DNA of 64,000 nucleotides. Source: CAMPKL01 sp963805925 (GTDB lineage Bacteria; Acidobacteriota; Terriglobia; Bryobacterales; UBA6623). The stretch is from positions 930,001 through 994,000 of the forward strand of contig CAWDWB010000003.1 in the NCBI GenBank assembly GCA_963805925.1. The letters are read 5' to 3'. The position numbers and the translations under genes are program-made. This document shows, in pieces, positions 56,830 through 64,000 of the stretch; position 1 is the stretch's first letter; each line of letters starts with the position of its first letter. A model generated the notes under the pieces. It was not told the origin of the DNA and ran no database searches. It saw only the letters and a list, made by a program, of their open reading frames with translations.

Positions 56830-58338
56830 ATGCGCTGGCGAACATTCGGCCCACTCCTCATCGTGTCGCTCGGCCTGGCGGTCTCCGCCTCCGCCGCGTC
56901 GCTCGCCGATGCTGCCGAACAACACGACGCAGCAAGCGTTCGCACGCAGCTTGAGAACGGCGGAGACGTTAACGCTGCCCAAGTGGACGGGACCACCGCG
57001 CTGCATTGGGCAGCATTCCACGACGATGCGGAAATGGCCGCGCTGCTCGTACGAGCAGGCGCTGATGTGAACGCCGTGAACAGTAATGGCGTACCGCCGC
57101 TGGCGCAGGCCTGCACCAACGGCAACGCCGCAATCGTCGAGCTGTTGTTGGACGCCGGCGCCGACGCGAATACCAAGTTGAAGGGCGGGGAGACCGTGCT
57201 CATGGTAGCCGCGCGCTCGGGGAATGCTGAGGCTGTGAAGGCGCTGCTCGCTCGCGGCGCAGACCCCAACTCTCGCGAACGCCACGAGCAGACGGCCTTG
57301 ATGTGGGCGGCCGCCGAAGGACACGCCGACGTGGTGCGCGCGCTGATCGATGCTGGCGCCGACCTCGACGCGCGCCTCGATTCCGGGTTCACGCCGTTCT
57401 TCTTCGCCGTGCGCGAGGGCCGGCTCGACGTCGTACGGGAGTTTCTGGCGATGGGCGTCGATGTGAACGCGATGATGCAGCCCGCGGAAGGAAAGAGAGC
57501 GCCTAAGACGAGTCCGTTGCTGCTCGCCGTGCGGAACGCCCACTTCGAACTGGCCATCGCTCTGGTCGATGCAGGCGCCGATCCCAACGACGTGCGCACC
57601 GGCTTCACTCCGCTGCACATGATTCCCGGCGTCCGCAAACCGGATTCGAGCGACCTCAGCGACGGTGCGCCGCCGCGCGGAGCTGGCTCTCTTTCGAGCG
57701 CCGACTTCGTGCGCGAAATCGTCAAGCGCGGCGCGGACGTCAACTTCCGCTTGGCCGAAGGCACTCGCAAGATGCCCGCCACGTCTTCGCTGTTGGAGAC
57801 GTCCGGGGCGACGCCGCTGCTGTTTGCCGCCGATCGTGCCGACGTCCCGCTGATGCGCCTGCTGCTGGAACTGGGCGCTGACCCATTGACGCCGAACTTC
57901 AACGGCACCACGCCGCTACTCGCCGCCGCCGGCGTCGGCACGCAAGAGCCGCAAGAAGAAGCGGGCGAGGAAAGCGAATCCCTGGAAGCCGTCAAGCTCC
58001 TGCTGGACCTAGGCGCCGACGTCAACACCGTGAATAACGACGGCGATACGGCCATGCATGGCGCCGCGTACAACATGTACCCGCGAGTCATTGAGTTGCT
58101 CGCCGAACGCGGCGCCGATCCCGAAATCTGGAAGAACGCCAACAAATTCGGCCGCACGCCGTTATTCATCGCCGAGGGCTTCAGCGGTCGCCTGCTCCGC
58201 CCCGATAAGCCGACGACCGAAGCCGTGACCAAGCTGATGCTCGCGGCGGGCCTGTCGCTCGAAGGCAAACGGCCGGAACTGATCGATATTTACCAGTCCG
58301 TCGAAGCGCCGTCCAAGCCCGCTGATCCGGCCAAGTGA
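56830..58338 (+). CDS. Secreted ankyrin-repeat protein
   Basis: A 502-residue protein with a signal peptide (RTFGPLLIVSLGLAVSASAA) and about ten ankyrin repeats. Typical repeats are DGTTALHWAAFHDDAEMAAL, GGETVLMVAARSGNAEAVKA, HEQTALMWAAAEGHADVVRA and GATPLLFAADRADVPLMRLL. Ankyrin solenoids bind proteins. It follows the second DUF1552 gene by eleven bases on the same strand, so it may be a periplasmic partner of that module. Repeats near residues 220-330 are less regular. AGGGAG precedes ATG. Confidence 0.92.
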   Translation: MRWRTFGPLLIVSLGLAVSASAASLADAAEQHDAASVRTQLENGGDVNAAQVDGTTALHWAAFHDDAEMAALLVRAGADVNAVNSNGVPPLAQACTNGNAAIVELLLDAGADANTKLKGGETVLMVAARSGNAEAVKALLARGADPNSRERHEQTALMWAAAEGHADVVRALIDAGADLDARLDSGFTPFFFAVREGRLDVVREFLAMGVDVNAMMQPAEGKRAPKTSPLLLAVRNAHFELAIALVDAGADPNDVRTGFTPLHMIPGVRKPDSSDLSDGAPPRGAGSLSSADFVREIVKRGADVNFRLAEGTRKMPATSSLLETSGATPLLFAADRADVPLMRLLLELGADPLTPNFNGTTPLLAAAGVGTQEPQEEAGEESESLEAVKLLLDLGADVNTVNNDGDTAMHGAAYNMYPRVIELLAERGADPEIWKNANKFGRTPLFIAEGFSGRLLRPDKPTTEAVTKLMLAAGLSLEGKRPELIDIYQSVEAPSKPADPAK

Positions 58339-58348
58339 CGGCGTTTCG

Positions 58349-61012
58349 CTAGAACGACAAGTCCAGCGTGAACTGGAACGTCCGCCCATCATTCAGCGTG
58401 TTCGTGATCTGTCCGAAATTCGCTTCGTTCACGCTGATTCCCGGTTGCTCGAACTGCGCGTGGTTCAACAAATTCAAGGACTCCGCCCGCAACCGTATCG
58501 ACATGTCGCCCCACATCGGAAAGGTTCGCGCCAAACTCGCGTTCACGTTGAACACGCCGTCCTTGCGAAATGTGTTGCGCCCCAAATTGCCGCTCAGCTG
58601 ATCGCTCGATGCGAAAGCAAAAGCCGAGCGCGGAAGCGCAGCCTGGGAAGTGTCCGGATGGTTCGCCTTCGCTCCGAGCACGGACGGATCAATCAAGTTG
58701 GGCCGGTCATTGACCGCGCCGTCTACGTTGCCGATTCCCGGCCCATCCGCGCCGGCTTGAACCGTAAAAGGACTCCCCGATTTCAACAGCAGCACGCCGG
58801 TCATCTGCCACGACCCTACAATCTTGTCGAGCCAACGACGCCCCGTCGCATCGGAACCGGTCGAGTACGCTGTGTTGAACAAGAACGAATGCGACTGGTC
58901 GAAGTTGCTAGGCCCCTTCATCCGCGCATGGACATCAAATTCGCTCGGGCTCAGATTGCGGAACGCGTCCGGACTGCTTGCCGTGTTCGTATAGTCAGAA
59001 CCCAGGTCCATCGCCTTACTCCACCAATAGGACGCATCGATGCTGAAGCCCGCCCATTGCGGCACCCTCAGCGTGACCTTGGCCGCGTCGTAGAACGCCC
59101 GTGAGCCGTTCAGGATATGCGTCACGTCTCCGTAGCGCGGGTCGGGCCGCCGGTCATTCACATTCGCGGACGTCGCGACGACTCCCGGGACCTGCTGCGC
59201 CCTATTGATCGCCCAGCCCGCCAACAACTTGTGCGAGCGACTGCCGACGTAGCCCAACTCCAACGTCCAATCGCCCACTGGGCGCATCTCCCAGCTGAAG
59301 TTGTACTGATGCGAGTACGGCGTCGTTAGTTCAGGATCAAGCAGCGTGAAATCCGTCCGCCCGTTCGGATCCAGATCGTCCACCGAGAAGTCTTTGAGAG
59401 GATTCACGATGTCGGGCGCCGCGATGTTGAGGTTGATGACGGCGGGCGGATTGAACCGCGAGCGCATGTACCCGGTCGAGAAGATCTCGCCGTACTGCAA
59501 CCCGTAGGAGCCGCGGAACACGCCCCACTTCTCGTTCGCACGGTAGGCGAAGCCAAAACTCGGGGCCAGGTTGTTGCAGTCACAGTCGTAGGGAATCTGA
59601 CTCAAGTCATCCACTTCATAGGGCGCCGGCGCCGGCTCGTAGCGAAGTCCGATATTCATCGTCAGCCGCGACGATGCCCTCCACTCGTCCCCGAAGAAGA
59701 ACGTCGGCAACGTCGAGCGGAATCCCCTGTGCGCATTTCCAATTCCCCGGAAGTAAACCGTCGGCGTGCCCTCCAAAATGTTCTCAATCAACGTCCGGCC
59801 AAAGGCCTGTCCAAATCGAAACAGTCCGCGATGACGATATCCCTCAAATCCATTGATCTGGCGTCTCGATAAATCAAAACCAACATGCAGCGTGTGCTTG
59901 CCGGTGGTCTTTTGCACGCGCCCGGCATAGCGAAACGTGTTCTGCGCTCGATCCAGCGGCACGCTCGTGGTGGGCCCGATCAACTGCAGCGTGTTGCCGA
60001 AGTAGTACATCGGCCCGAGCGAAGACTCGTCGGGAGTCAACACGGAACTGACCCGATTAAACCCAACTGAAAAATCAGTCGTCGTCGACGGATTCCAAAC
60101 TCGACTCCAAGTCACTCTGGCGTCGTGATTCTTGGTCGTCGTATCCGGGTTCTGACCGCCGACCAATTGGAAGGCATCAACGCTCTGCAGCGTCAGGTTG
60201 TAGCGCACGATCAGCCGGTCACGCTCCCCAACAGCTTGGTCGAATGTAGCGCCGGCGCGATCGTCGTCGATGTTCTGCGGCGCGTTCGTATTCAACGCAC
60301 GCTTGTTGATATCGGTCCGGTTCGGCAACTCATTGGGATAGCTGCCCAAAATCGCGTTGACGATCTCAAGCTTCGCAGGGTCCGTAGTCGTCGGCGTCCG
60401 CTCGTCAGCGCCAGGCACCAGCACATTACCGTTGACCTGGCCGCGCAACTTCCGCTGCCCTCCATTGAGCGTCAGATGGGCTCCGCTCCACAGCGGCGAC
60501 GTCACCGTGGCGCCGTAATCATTCGAGCGCGACGGTTGAACCTTGCCGACCTGAAAAAACGACCGCGCGCTGAAGATGCTGTTGCCGTGCGTCCAGTTCA
60601 AGTCGCCGTGGACTCCGCTTGACGACGGGCTGCTCACATGGAGAGGCCCGCTAGGAGCGCCGCCGAATTCCTTGCCGAAGTACTTTCGCTCCGGCTCAAA
60701 CTCTCGGATGAGCGTCGCCGTCGTTCCCATCCGCAGATTCAGTTCCTTGAGAACGTTGTTGTCGATCAACGTGAGGCTGACGTTCTCATTACGGCGGCCT
60801 TCTCCCGACGACGCATCGACTTGGCCCAATAGGTTCAGTTCCGTTCGCTGCGATGCTTCGTCCGTAGCTTCCGGCGCAGCCACCTCGTCGCCCTGGGCCG
60901 CCTCAGCTTCCGCGGCCTCCGAATCGGGCGTCTGAGCGATCGCCATCGATGTCCAGCACAGCGCCCCTACAACCAACAAAGAAGAAATATTTGTTCTGAA
61001 GTATCCACACAT
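58349..61012 (-). CDS. TonB-dependent-receptor-like protein, short N-terminus
   Basis: An 887-residue outer membrane receptor-like protein. ATG 61012 gives MCGYFRTNISSLLVVGALCW, a signal peptide; the open frame further upstream has no coding features. An acidic Ala/Glu-rich segment (DSEAAEAEAAQGDEVAAPEA) replaces the carboxypeptidase-regulatory domain. The plug resembles ELNLLGQVDASSGEGRRNEN, and the barrel has repeated strands (DLNWTHGNSIFSARSFFQVG, RLTMNIGLRYEPAPAPYEVD). It ends TFQFTLDLSF with terminal Phe. It is convergent with the ankyrin gene, ten bases away, and divergent from the small membrane protein gene. Ligand unknown. Confidence 0.88.
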   Translation of the reverse strand: MCGYFRTNISSLLVVGALCWTSMAIAQTPDSEAAEAEAAQGDEVAAPEATDEASQRTELNLLGQVDASSGEGRRNENVSLTLIDNNVLKELNLRMGTTATLIREFEPERKYFGKEFGGAPSGPLHVSSPSSSGVHGDLNWTHGNSIFSARSFFQVGKVQPSRSNDYGATVTSPLWSGAHLTLNGGQRKLRGQVNGNVLVPGADERTPTTTDPAKLEIVNAILGSYPNELPNRTDINKRALNTNAPQNIDDDRAGATFDQAVGERDRLIVRYNLTLQSVDAFQLVGGQNPDTTTKNHDARVTWSRVWNPSTTTDFSVGFNRVSSVLTPDESSLGPMYYFGNTLQLIGPTTSVPLDRAQNTFRYAGRVQKTTGKHTLHVGFDLSRRQINGFEGYRHRGLFRFGQAFGRTLIENILEGTPTVYFRGIGNAHRGFRSTLPTFFFGDEWRASSRLTMNIGLRYEPAPAPYEVDDLSQIPYDCDCNNLAPSFGFAYRANEKWGVFRGSYGLQYGEIFSTGYMRSRFNPPAVINLNIAAPDIVNPLKDFSVDDLDPNGRTDFTLLDPELTTPYSHQYNFSWEMRPVGDWTLELGYVGSRSHKLLAGWAINRAQQVPGVVATSANVNDRRPDPRYGDVTHILNGSRAFYDAAKVTLRVPQWAGFSIDASYWWSKAMDLGSDYTNTASSPDAFRNLSPSEFDVHARMKGPSNFDQSHSFLFNTAYSTGSDATGRRWLDKIVGSWQMTGVLLLKSGSPFTVQAGADGPGIGNVDGAVNDRPNLIDPSVLGAKANHPDTSQAALPRSAFAFASSDQLSGNLGRNTFRKDGVFNVNASLARTFPMWGDMSIRLRAESLNLLNHAQFEQPGISVNEANFGQITNTLNDGRTFQFTLDLSF

Positions 61013-61179
61013 TCCCAACGGGCATGATAACGCGCGCCGATATGTCCAGTTGGCGGCTCGGACTCCGTAGGGCCTGGATTGCCTCGCCCAACAGATGGAA
61101 CAGAGGACCGACCTGAGCAAGCGATGACTTCGTGCCTCCGATTGAGGTACAACAATGGCGGTCGAACAGGAGACGCGCC

Positions 61180-61404
61180 ATGACTTCAAGCGACGACGAG
61201 AAACTCCGCCAGGAGGAAGAAGCCCGCATCCGTGCAATCCTCCGGCCTCAGACATCCGACGACCCCAAAATTAAGCGTGAACTGGAAAAGAAAAGGGCAG
61301 AAGCCGAGGAGAAGCGAAAGACCGGCAACTTTGGCCTATTGCTGTTGGCCGCGATCGTGGTCACCGTGTTGGTTGCCGTGATCCGCTACCTGATGGGGAG
61401 CTGA
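61180..61404 (+). CDS. Small membrane protein with charged coil
   Basis: A 74-residue protein: a highly charged helical N-terminus (DEKLRQEEEARIRAILRPQT, then KRELEKKRAEAEEKRKTG) followed by one membrane helix (NFGLLLLAAIVVTVLVAVIR) and a short tail. I do not recognise a family; it looks like a small inner-membrane or tail-anchored protein. ATG 61180 is taken as start. It is divergent from the TonB-like receptor. Confidence 0.6.
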   Translation: MTSSDDEKLRQEEEARIRAILRPQTSDDPKIKRELEKKRAEAEEKRKTGNFGLLLLAAIVVTVLVAVIRYLMGS

Positions 61405-61452
61405 GACGCCCTGCCCGGAGCACCCTTGACCCGCCTATAATCAAGTGTTCCT

Positions 61453-62724
61453 ATGCCGACTCAACGTCTCGTCCGCATCCGTCAGAACTTTCCCAAGAGG
61501 GCACTCGCCGATGTCGCCGCCGCCGTGCGCGCGACGCTCGAAGCCGCCGACTGGACCAAGAAGGTCAAGCCCGGCAGCCGCATCGCCATCGGCGCCGGCA
61601 GCCGCGGCATCCAAAACATCGACGTCATCGTCAAAGCTGCCGTAGATTTCTGGAAGTCGCGCGAATGTAAACCCTTCATCATCCCGGTCATGGGCAGCCA
61701 CGGCGCCGCCACGGCCGAAGGCCAAGCGGACGTGCTGCACCACTACGGCATCACCGAAGAGCGCATGGGCGCGCCCATCGTAAGCTCGCTCGACGTCGTC
61801 ACGATCGGCACAACGCCCGAAGGCATCGAAGTCTCGATGGACAAGCAGGCCTATGAGGCCGATGGCGTGATGCTCTGCAGCCGCGTGAAGTGGCACACCG
61901 ACTTCGAGGGCGGCCTCGAATCAGGCGTGCACAAGATGATGGCGATTGGTCTTGGCAAGTGGGCCGGCGCGAAGCGCTATCACACCTGGGCGCTGCGCCT
62001 GGGCATGGAGAAAGTCATCCGCTCAGTTGGCCAGGTCGTGCTCGGTTCCGGCAAGATGCTCGGCGGCCTGGCCATCCTCGAAGACGCTTGGCACAACACC
62101 GCCGAGGTTCACGCGATCGGCGCGGGCAATATGGTCGCCGAAGAAGAAAAGTTGCTAGCGCGAACCAAGTCCTGGAAGGCCAACATCCCCGCCAAGGAAG
62201 TCGATCTGCTGATCGTCGACGAGATGGGCAAAACCTTTTCGGGCGCGGGCATGGACACCAAAGTCGTCAACCGTTCCGTCGACGGACCCAACGTTTGGAA
62301 GGACGTGCCGAGAGTCACGCGGCTGTTCGTTCGCGAGCTTTCGAACAAGAGCTATGGCAACGCCATCGGCGTCGGCTTTGCGGACATCACGACGGATCGC
62401 TTGGTCAACGCAATCGACTACAACGCGACTTGGGTGAACGGGTTGACCTCGTCCACCACGCAACCCGGCGCCACGCCGATGCACTTCGCCACCGACAAGG
62501 ACTGCATCGAGAAGATCCTACCGACTTGCGGACGCCTCGACTCCAACGACTGCTCCATCGTCTGGATTCCCAACACGATGGACATCGCCGAGTGCCTGGT
62601 CAGCGAAAACCTGCTGCCCGAAATCGAGCAGAATCCGGAAATCGAAATCATCAGCGGCCCGCAAGAAATCGAGTTCGACTCGGCCGGCACGCTGATCCCG
62701 GCGTTCGAGGCCGTCGCACACTAG
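61453..62724 (+). CDS. Lactate-racemase-domain (LarA-like) protein
   Basis: A 423-residue protein of the LarA/DUF2088 type. Similar elements are IAIGAGSRGIQNIDVIVKAA, CKPFIIPVMGSHGAATAEGQ, VLHHYGITEERMGAPI, and the long C-terminal domain with VDLLIVDEMGKTFSGAGMD. True LarA uses a nickel-pincer cofactor made by LarB, LarC and LarE; those genes are absent here, and family members with other substrates are common. The reaction is therefore uncertain; racemisation or epimerisation of an alpha-hydroxy acid is the family role. uppP starts ten bases later. Confidence 0.82.
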   Translation: MPTQRLVRIRQNFPKRALADVAAAVRATLEAADWTKKVKPGSRIAIGAGSRGIQNIDVIVKAAVDFWKSRECKPFIIPVMGSHGAATAEGQADVLHHYGITEERMGAPIVSSLDVVTIGTTPEGIEVSMDKQAYEADGVMLCSRVKWHTDFEGGLESGVHKMMAIGLGKWAGAKRYHTWALRLGMEKVIRSVGQVVLGSGKMLGGLAILEDAWHNTAEVHAIGAGNMVAEEEKLLARTKSWKANIPAKEVDLLIVDEMGKTFSGAGMDTKVVNRSVDGPNVWKDVPRVTRLFVRELSNKSYGNAIGVGFADITTDRLVNAIDYNATWVNGLTSSTTQPGATPMHFATDKDCIEKILPTCGRLDSNDCSIVWIPNTMDIAECLVSENLLPEIEQNPEIEIISGPQEIEFDSAGTLIPAFEAVAH

Positions 62725-62734
62725 AGAGGCCGTC

Positions 62735-63580
62735 ATGCCTCTGTTCCATGCGCTGATCCTGGCTTTGGTCCAGGCGTTGACGGAGTTCCTGCCGGTTTCG
62801 AGTTCGGCGCACCTCATCCTCACACCCTGGCTGTTGGGCTGGCCCGATCACGGTCTGCTGTTCGACATCGCCTTGCACCTCGGCACATTGGTCGCCGTGT
62901 TTGTCTACTTCTTCAAGACTTGGGTGCGCCTGGCTTTCTTGGCCATCGGCCGCGAAGTCTGGAAGCCCATGCCCGGCGAAGTCGATCACGATCTCTATGC
63001 AAATCCCAGACTGCTCTGGCTGCTCGTCGCCGCCACCTTCCCGGCAGGCCTCGCCGGACTGTTCCTCAAAGACTTCATCGAGACCGCCCTGCGCAGCCCC
63101 GTCGTCATCGGCGTCATGCTCATCGCCGTCGGCTTGCTGATGGCGGCGGTCGAGAAACGCGGCGGCCTGGTCCGCGACCTGAACCGGGTTGGATGGGGCG
63201 ACGCGATGGCCGTCGGTTGCGCGCAAGCCCTGGCGCTGATTCCCGGCACATCGCGCTCGGGCATCACCATCACCACCGCAATGTTCTTGGGCATCACCCG
63301 GCACTCGGCCGCGCGGTTTTCGTTCCTGCTGTCGACGCCGATCATCCTCGGCGCGGGAGTAAAAGCTTTTTTTGACGCCTCGAAGACCGGCGGCATCCCG
63401 CCGGAAATGCACACCGCCTTCGCCGTCGGCGTCATTGCTTCGGCCGTTTTCGGCTACGCGGTGATCTCGTTCTTCCTACGCTACCTGCAGCGAGCAACCC
63501 TCAAGGTCTTCGTCTACTACCGGGTCATTCTGGGCGCCATCGTCCTCGCCCTCGCCTTCCTGACTAACTTCGGCAGATAG
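62735..63580 (+). CDS. uppP: Undecaprenyl-diphosphatase
   Basis: A 281-residue integral membrane phosphatase (BacA/UppP) that dephosphorylates undecaprenyl diphosphate for cell wall carrier recycling. The family signatures are ALVQALTEFLPVSSSAHLIL (with the conserved E and S residues), DIALHLGTLVAVFVYF, and the PGTSRSGITITTAMFLGITR loop with the catalytic Arg. About eight membrane helices. It also confers bacitracin resistance when over-produced in some species. A GAGAGG ribosome-binding site lies upstream. Confidence 0.96.
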   Translation: MPLFHALILALVQALTEFLPVSSSAHLILTPWLLGWPDHGLLFDIALHLGTLVAVFVYFFKTWVRLAFLAIGREVWKPMPGEVDHDLYANPRLLWLLVAATFPAGLAGLFLKDFIETALRSPVVIGVMLIAVGLLMAAVEKRGGLVRDLNRVGWGDAMAVGCAQALALIPGTSRSGITITTAMFLGITRHSAARFSFLLSTPIILGAGVKAFFDASKTGGIPPEMHTAFAVGVIASAVFGYAVISFFLRYLQRATLKVFVYYRVILGAIVLALAFLTNFGR

Positions 63581-63657
63581 AAATTTCCGGTTCTCTGGCA
63601 TACTAAGAATGGCTCCAGCAGCTCTTCTTCGCCTCGCTAGTATGAACGAGAGGAAGT

Positions 63658-64000
63658 ATGAGCGGCTTTACATTAAGACCAACCTCTAACCCCCGGCTGA
63701 ATGAGCCTGCGGGCTTCGCTGTTCTTGCGTTCGCCGTGGCGCTCATCCTGAGCCTGGTCTCCTACTATCCGCTGGACCCCTCGCTGAACGTCGCCGGCAA
63801 CGAGCGCATCGCCCACAATTTGGTCGGCGTGCCAGGCGCTTGGTTTGCCGACATCACATTGCAAACACTGGGCTTAGGGGCCTTCCTGGTACCGATCTTC
63901 TTGATCTCGTTGGGCTGGCTGTGGATGCGTTCCGCCTCCCTGCACTGGCCTGGGGTACGGGCGACAGGCGCGTTGCTCGCGCTGGTGACTTTCTGCTGGG
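63658..64000 (+). CDS. ftsK: DNA translocase FtsK, N-terminal part (runs off the right edge)
   Basis: The first 114 codons of an FtsK/SpoIIIE-type protein. The start is MSGFTLRPTSNPRLNEPAGF, after GAGAGGAAG. The following membrane segments (AGFAVLAFAVALILSLVSYY, then TLGLGAFLVPIFLISLGWLW) match the four-helix FtsK_4TM domain, including the intervening PxDPSLN and NxxGxxGAWxADxxLQ elements. The motor and gamma domains lie outside the window. FtsK anchors at the septum and clears chromosome ends during division. Confidence 0.87.
   Translation, partial: MSGFTLRPTSNPRLNEPAGFAVLAFAVALILSLVSYYPLDPSLNVAGNERIAHNLVGVPGAWFADITLQTLGLGAFLVPIFLISLGWLWMRSASLHWPGVRATGALLALVTFCW

Noticed and set aside
56763..58268. 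501-codon open frame antisense to the ankyrin gene
   Set aside because: Low-complexity Ser/Ala composition from codon bias of the ankyrin repeats; no start or domain evidence.
61890..62756. 288-codon plus-strand frame inside the LarA-like gene
   Set aside because: Out-of-frame shadow, rich in Arg and Gly, with no domain.
1..64000. CRISPR arrays, insertion sequences, prophage or integrase genes
   Set aside because: I saw no spaced direct repeats, transposase motifs or phage structural genes on either strand.

Overview
The window is a gene-dense, GC-rich (about 60%) bacterial chromosome segment. Several features point to an acidobacterium of the Solibacteres/Bryobacterales type. These are a secreted protein with the 'Solibacter' TIGR03437 C-terminal domain, large TonB-dependent-receptor-like proteins with carboxypeptidase-regulatory-like N-termini, two paired modules of DUF1587/1592/1588/1585 cytochrome plus DUF1552 protein, many Tat or lipoprotein secreted oxidoreductases, and a divergent YchF. 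Heptose epimerase (hldD), DUF481 and TonB-type proteins indicate a diderm envelope. I see no phage, insertion sequence or CRISPR array.

Layout. 1-7.6 kb: MutS2 (cut by the left edge) and a Nudix hydrolase; small secreted proteins, including a thioredoxin-fold lipoprotein without redox cysteines; a PilZ pair; tRNA-Met; a TM2 protein; an IclR regulator; a Tat-exported Gfo/Idh/MocA oxidoreductase; an L7/L12-like membrane protein. 7.6-24.8 kb is mostly housekeeping: leuB, an ABC-2 ATPase, a TPR protein, a UbiA/MqnP prenyltransferase, an isochorismatase-like hydrolase, pdxS-pdxT with an LMW phosphatase, a Gfo/Idh plus sugar epimerase pair, a MATE pump, ychF-like, moxR, xseB-ispA-tlyA-nadK and hldD. 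24.9-29.7 kb: a bacterial deoxyhypusine-synthase-family enzyme, two tandem beta-propeller lipoproteins and sppA. 29.8-37.9 kb: the TIGR03437 protein, a secreted pair of unknown function, an S41 protease homologue lacking its catalytic Ser and Lys, a DUF5715 M15-like peptidase, a frameshifted metallopeptidase, moaB, DUF481 and queE. 37.9-48 kb: a YkgJ cysteine-cluster protein, a Dabb lipoprotein, ECF sigma with a small anti-sigma, a Crp/Fnr regulator, a second ECF sigma / double-zinc-finger anti-sigma / TonB-receptor operon, and a beta-helix protein. 48.5-61 kb: the two cytochrome/DUF1552 modules around a possible structured RNA and a small secreted His/Cys protein, then an ankyrin protein and another TonB-like receptor. 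61-64 kb: a LarA-like protein, uppP, and the start of ftsK.

Genes are packed tightly. Many same-strand neighbours share ATGA or GTGA, and six convergent pairs share one stop tetranucleotide (CTAG or CTAA). Two genes are broken by small, well-defined changes: an 11-bp tandem duplication at 29821-29842, and one extra C in a C4 run at 35088-35091. The most unusual content is the duplicated diheme cytochrome/DUF1552 module, the redox- and protease-dead secreted homologues, a possible ATC start codon, and the deoxyhypusine-synthase homologue beside paired propeller lipoproteins. All functional calls come from reading sequence and recalling families; no database search was run.
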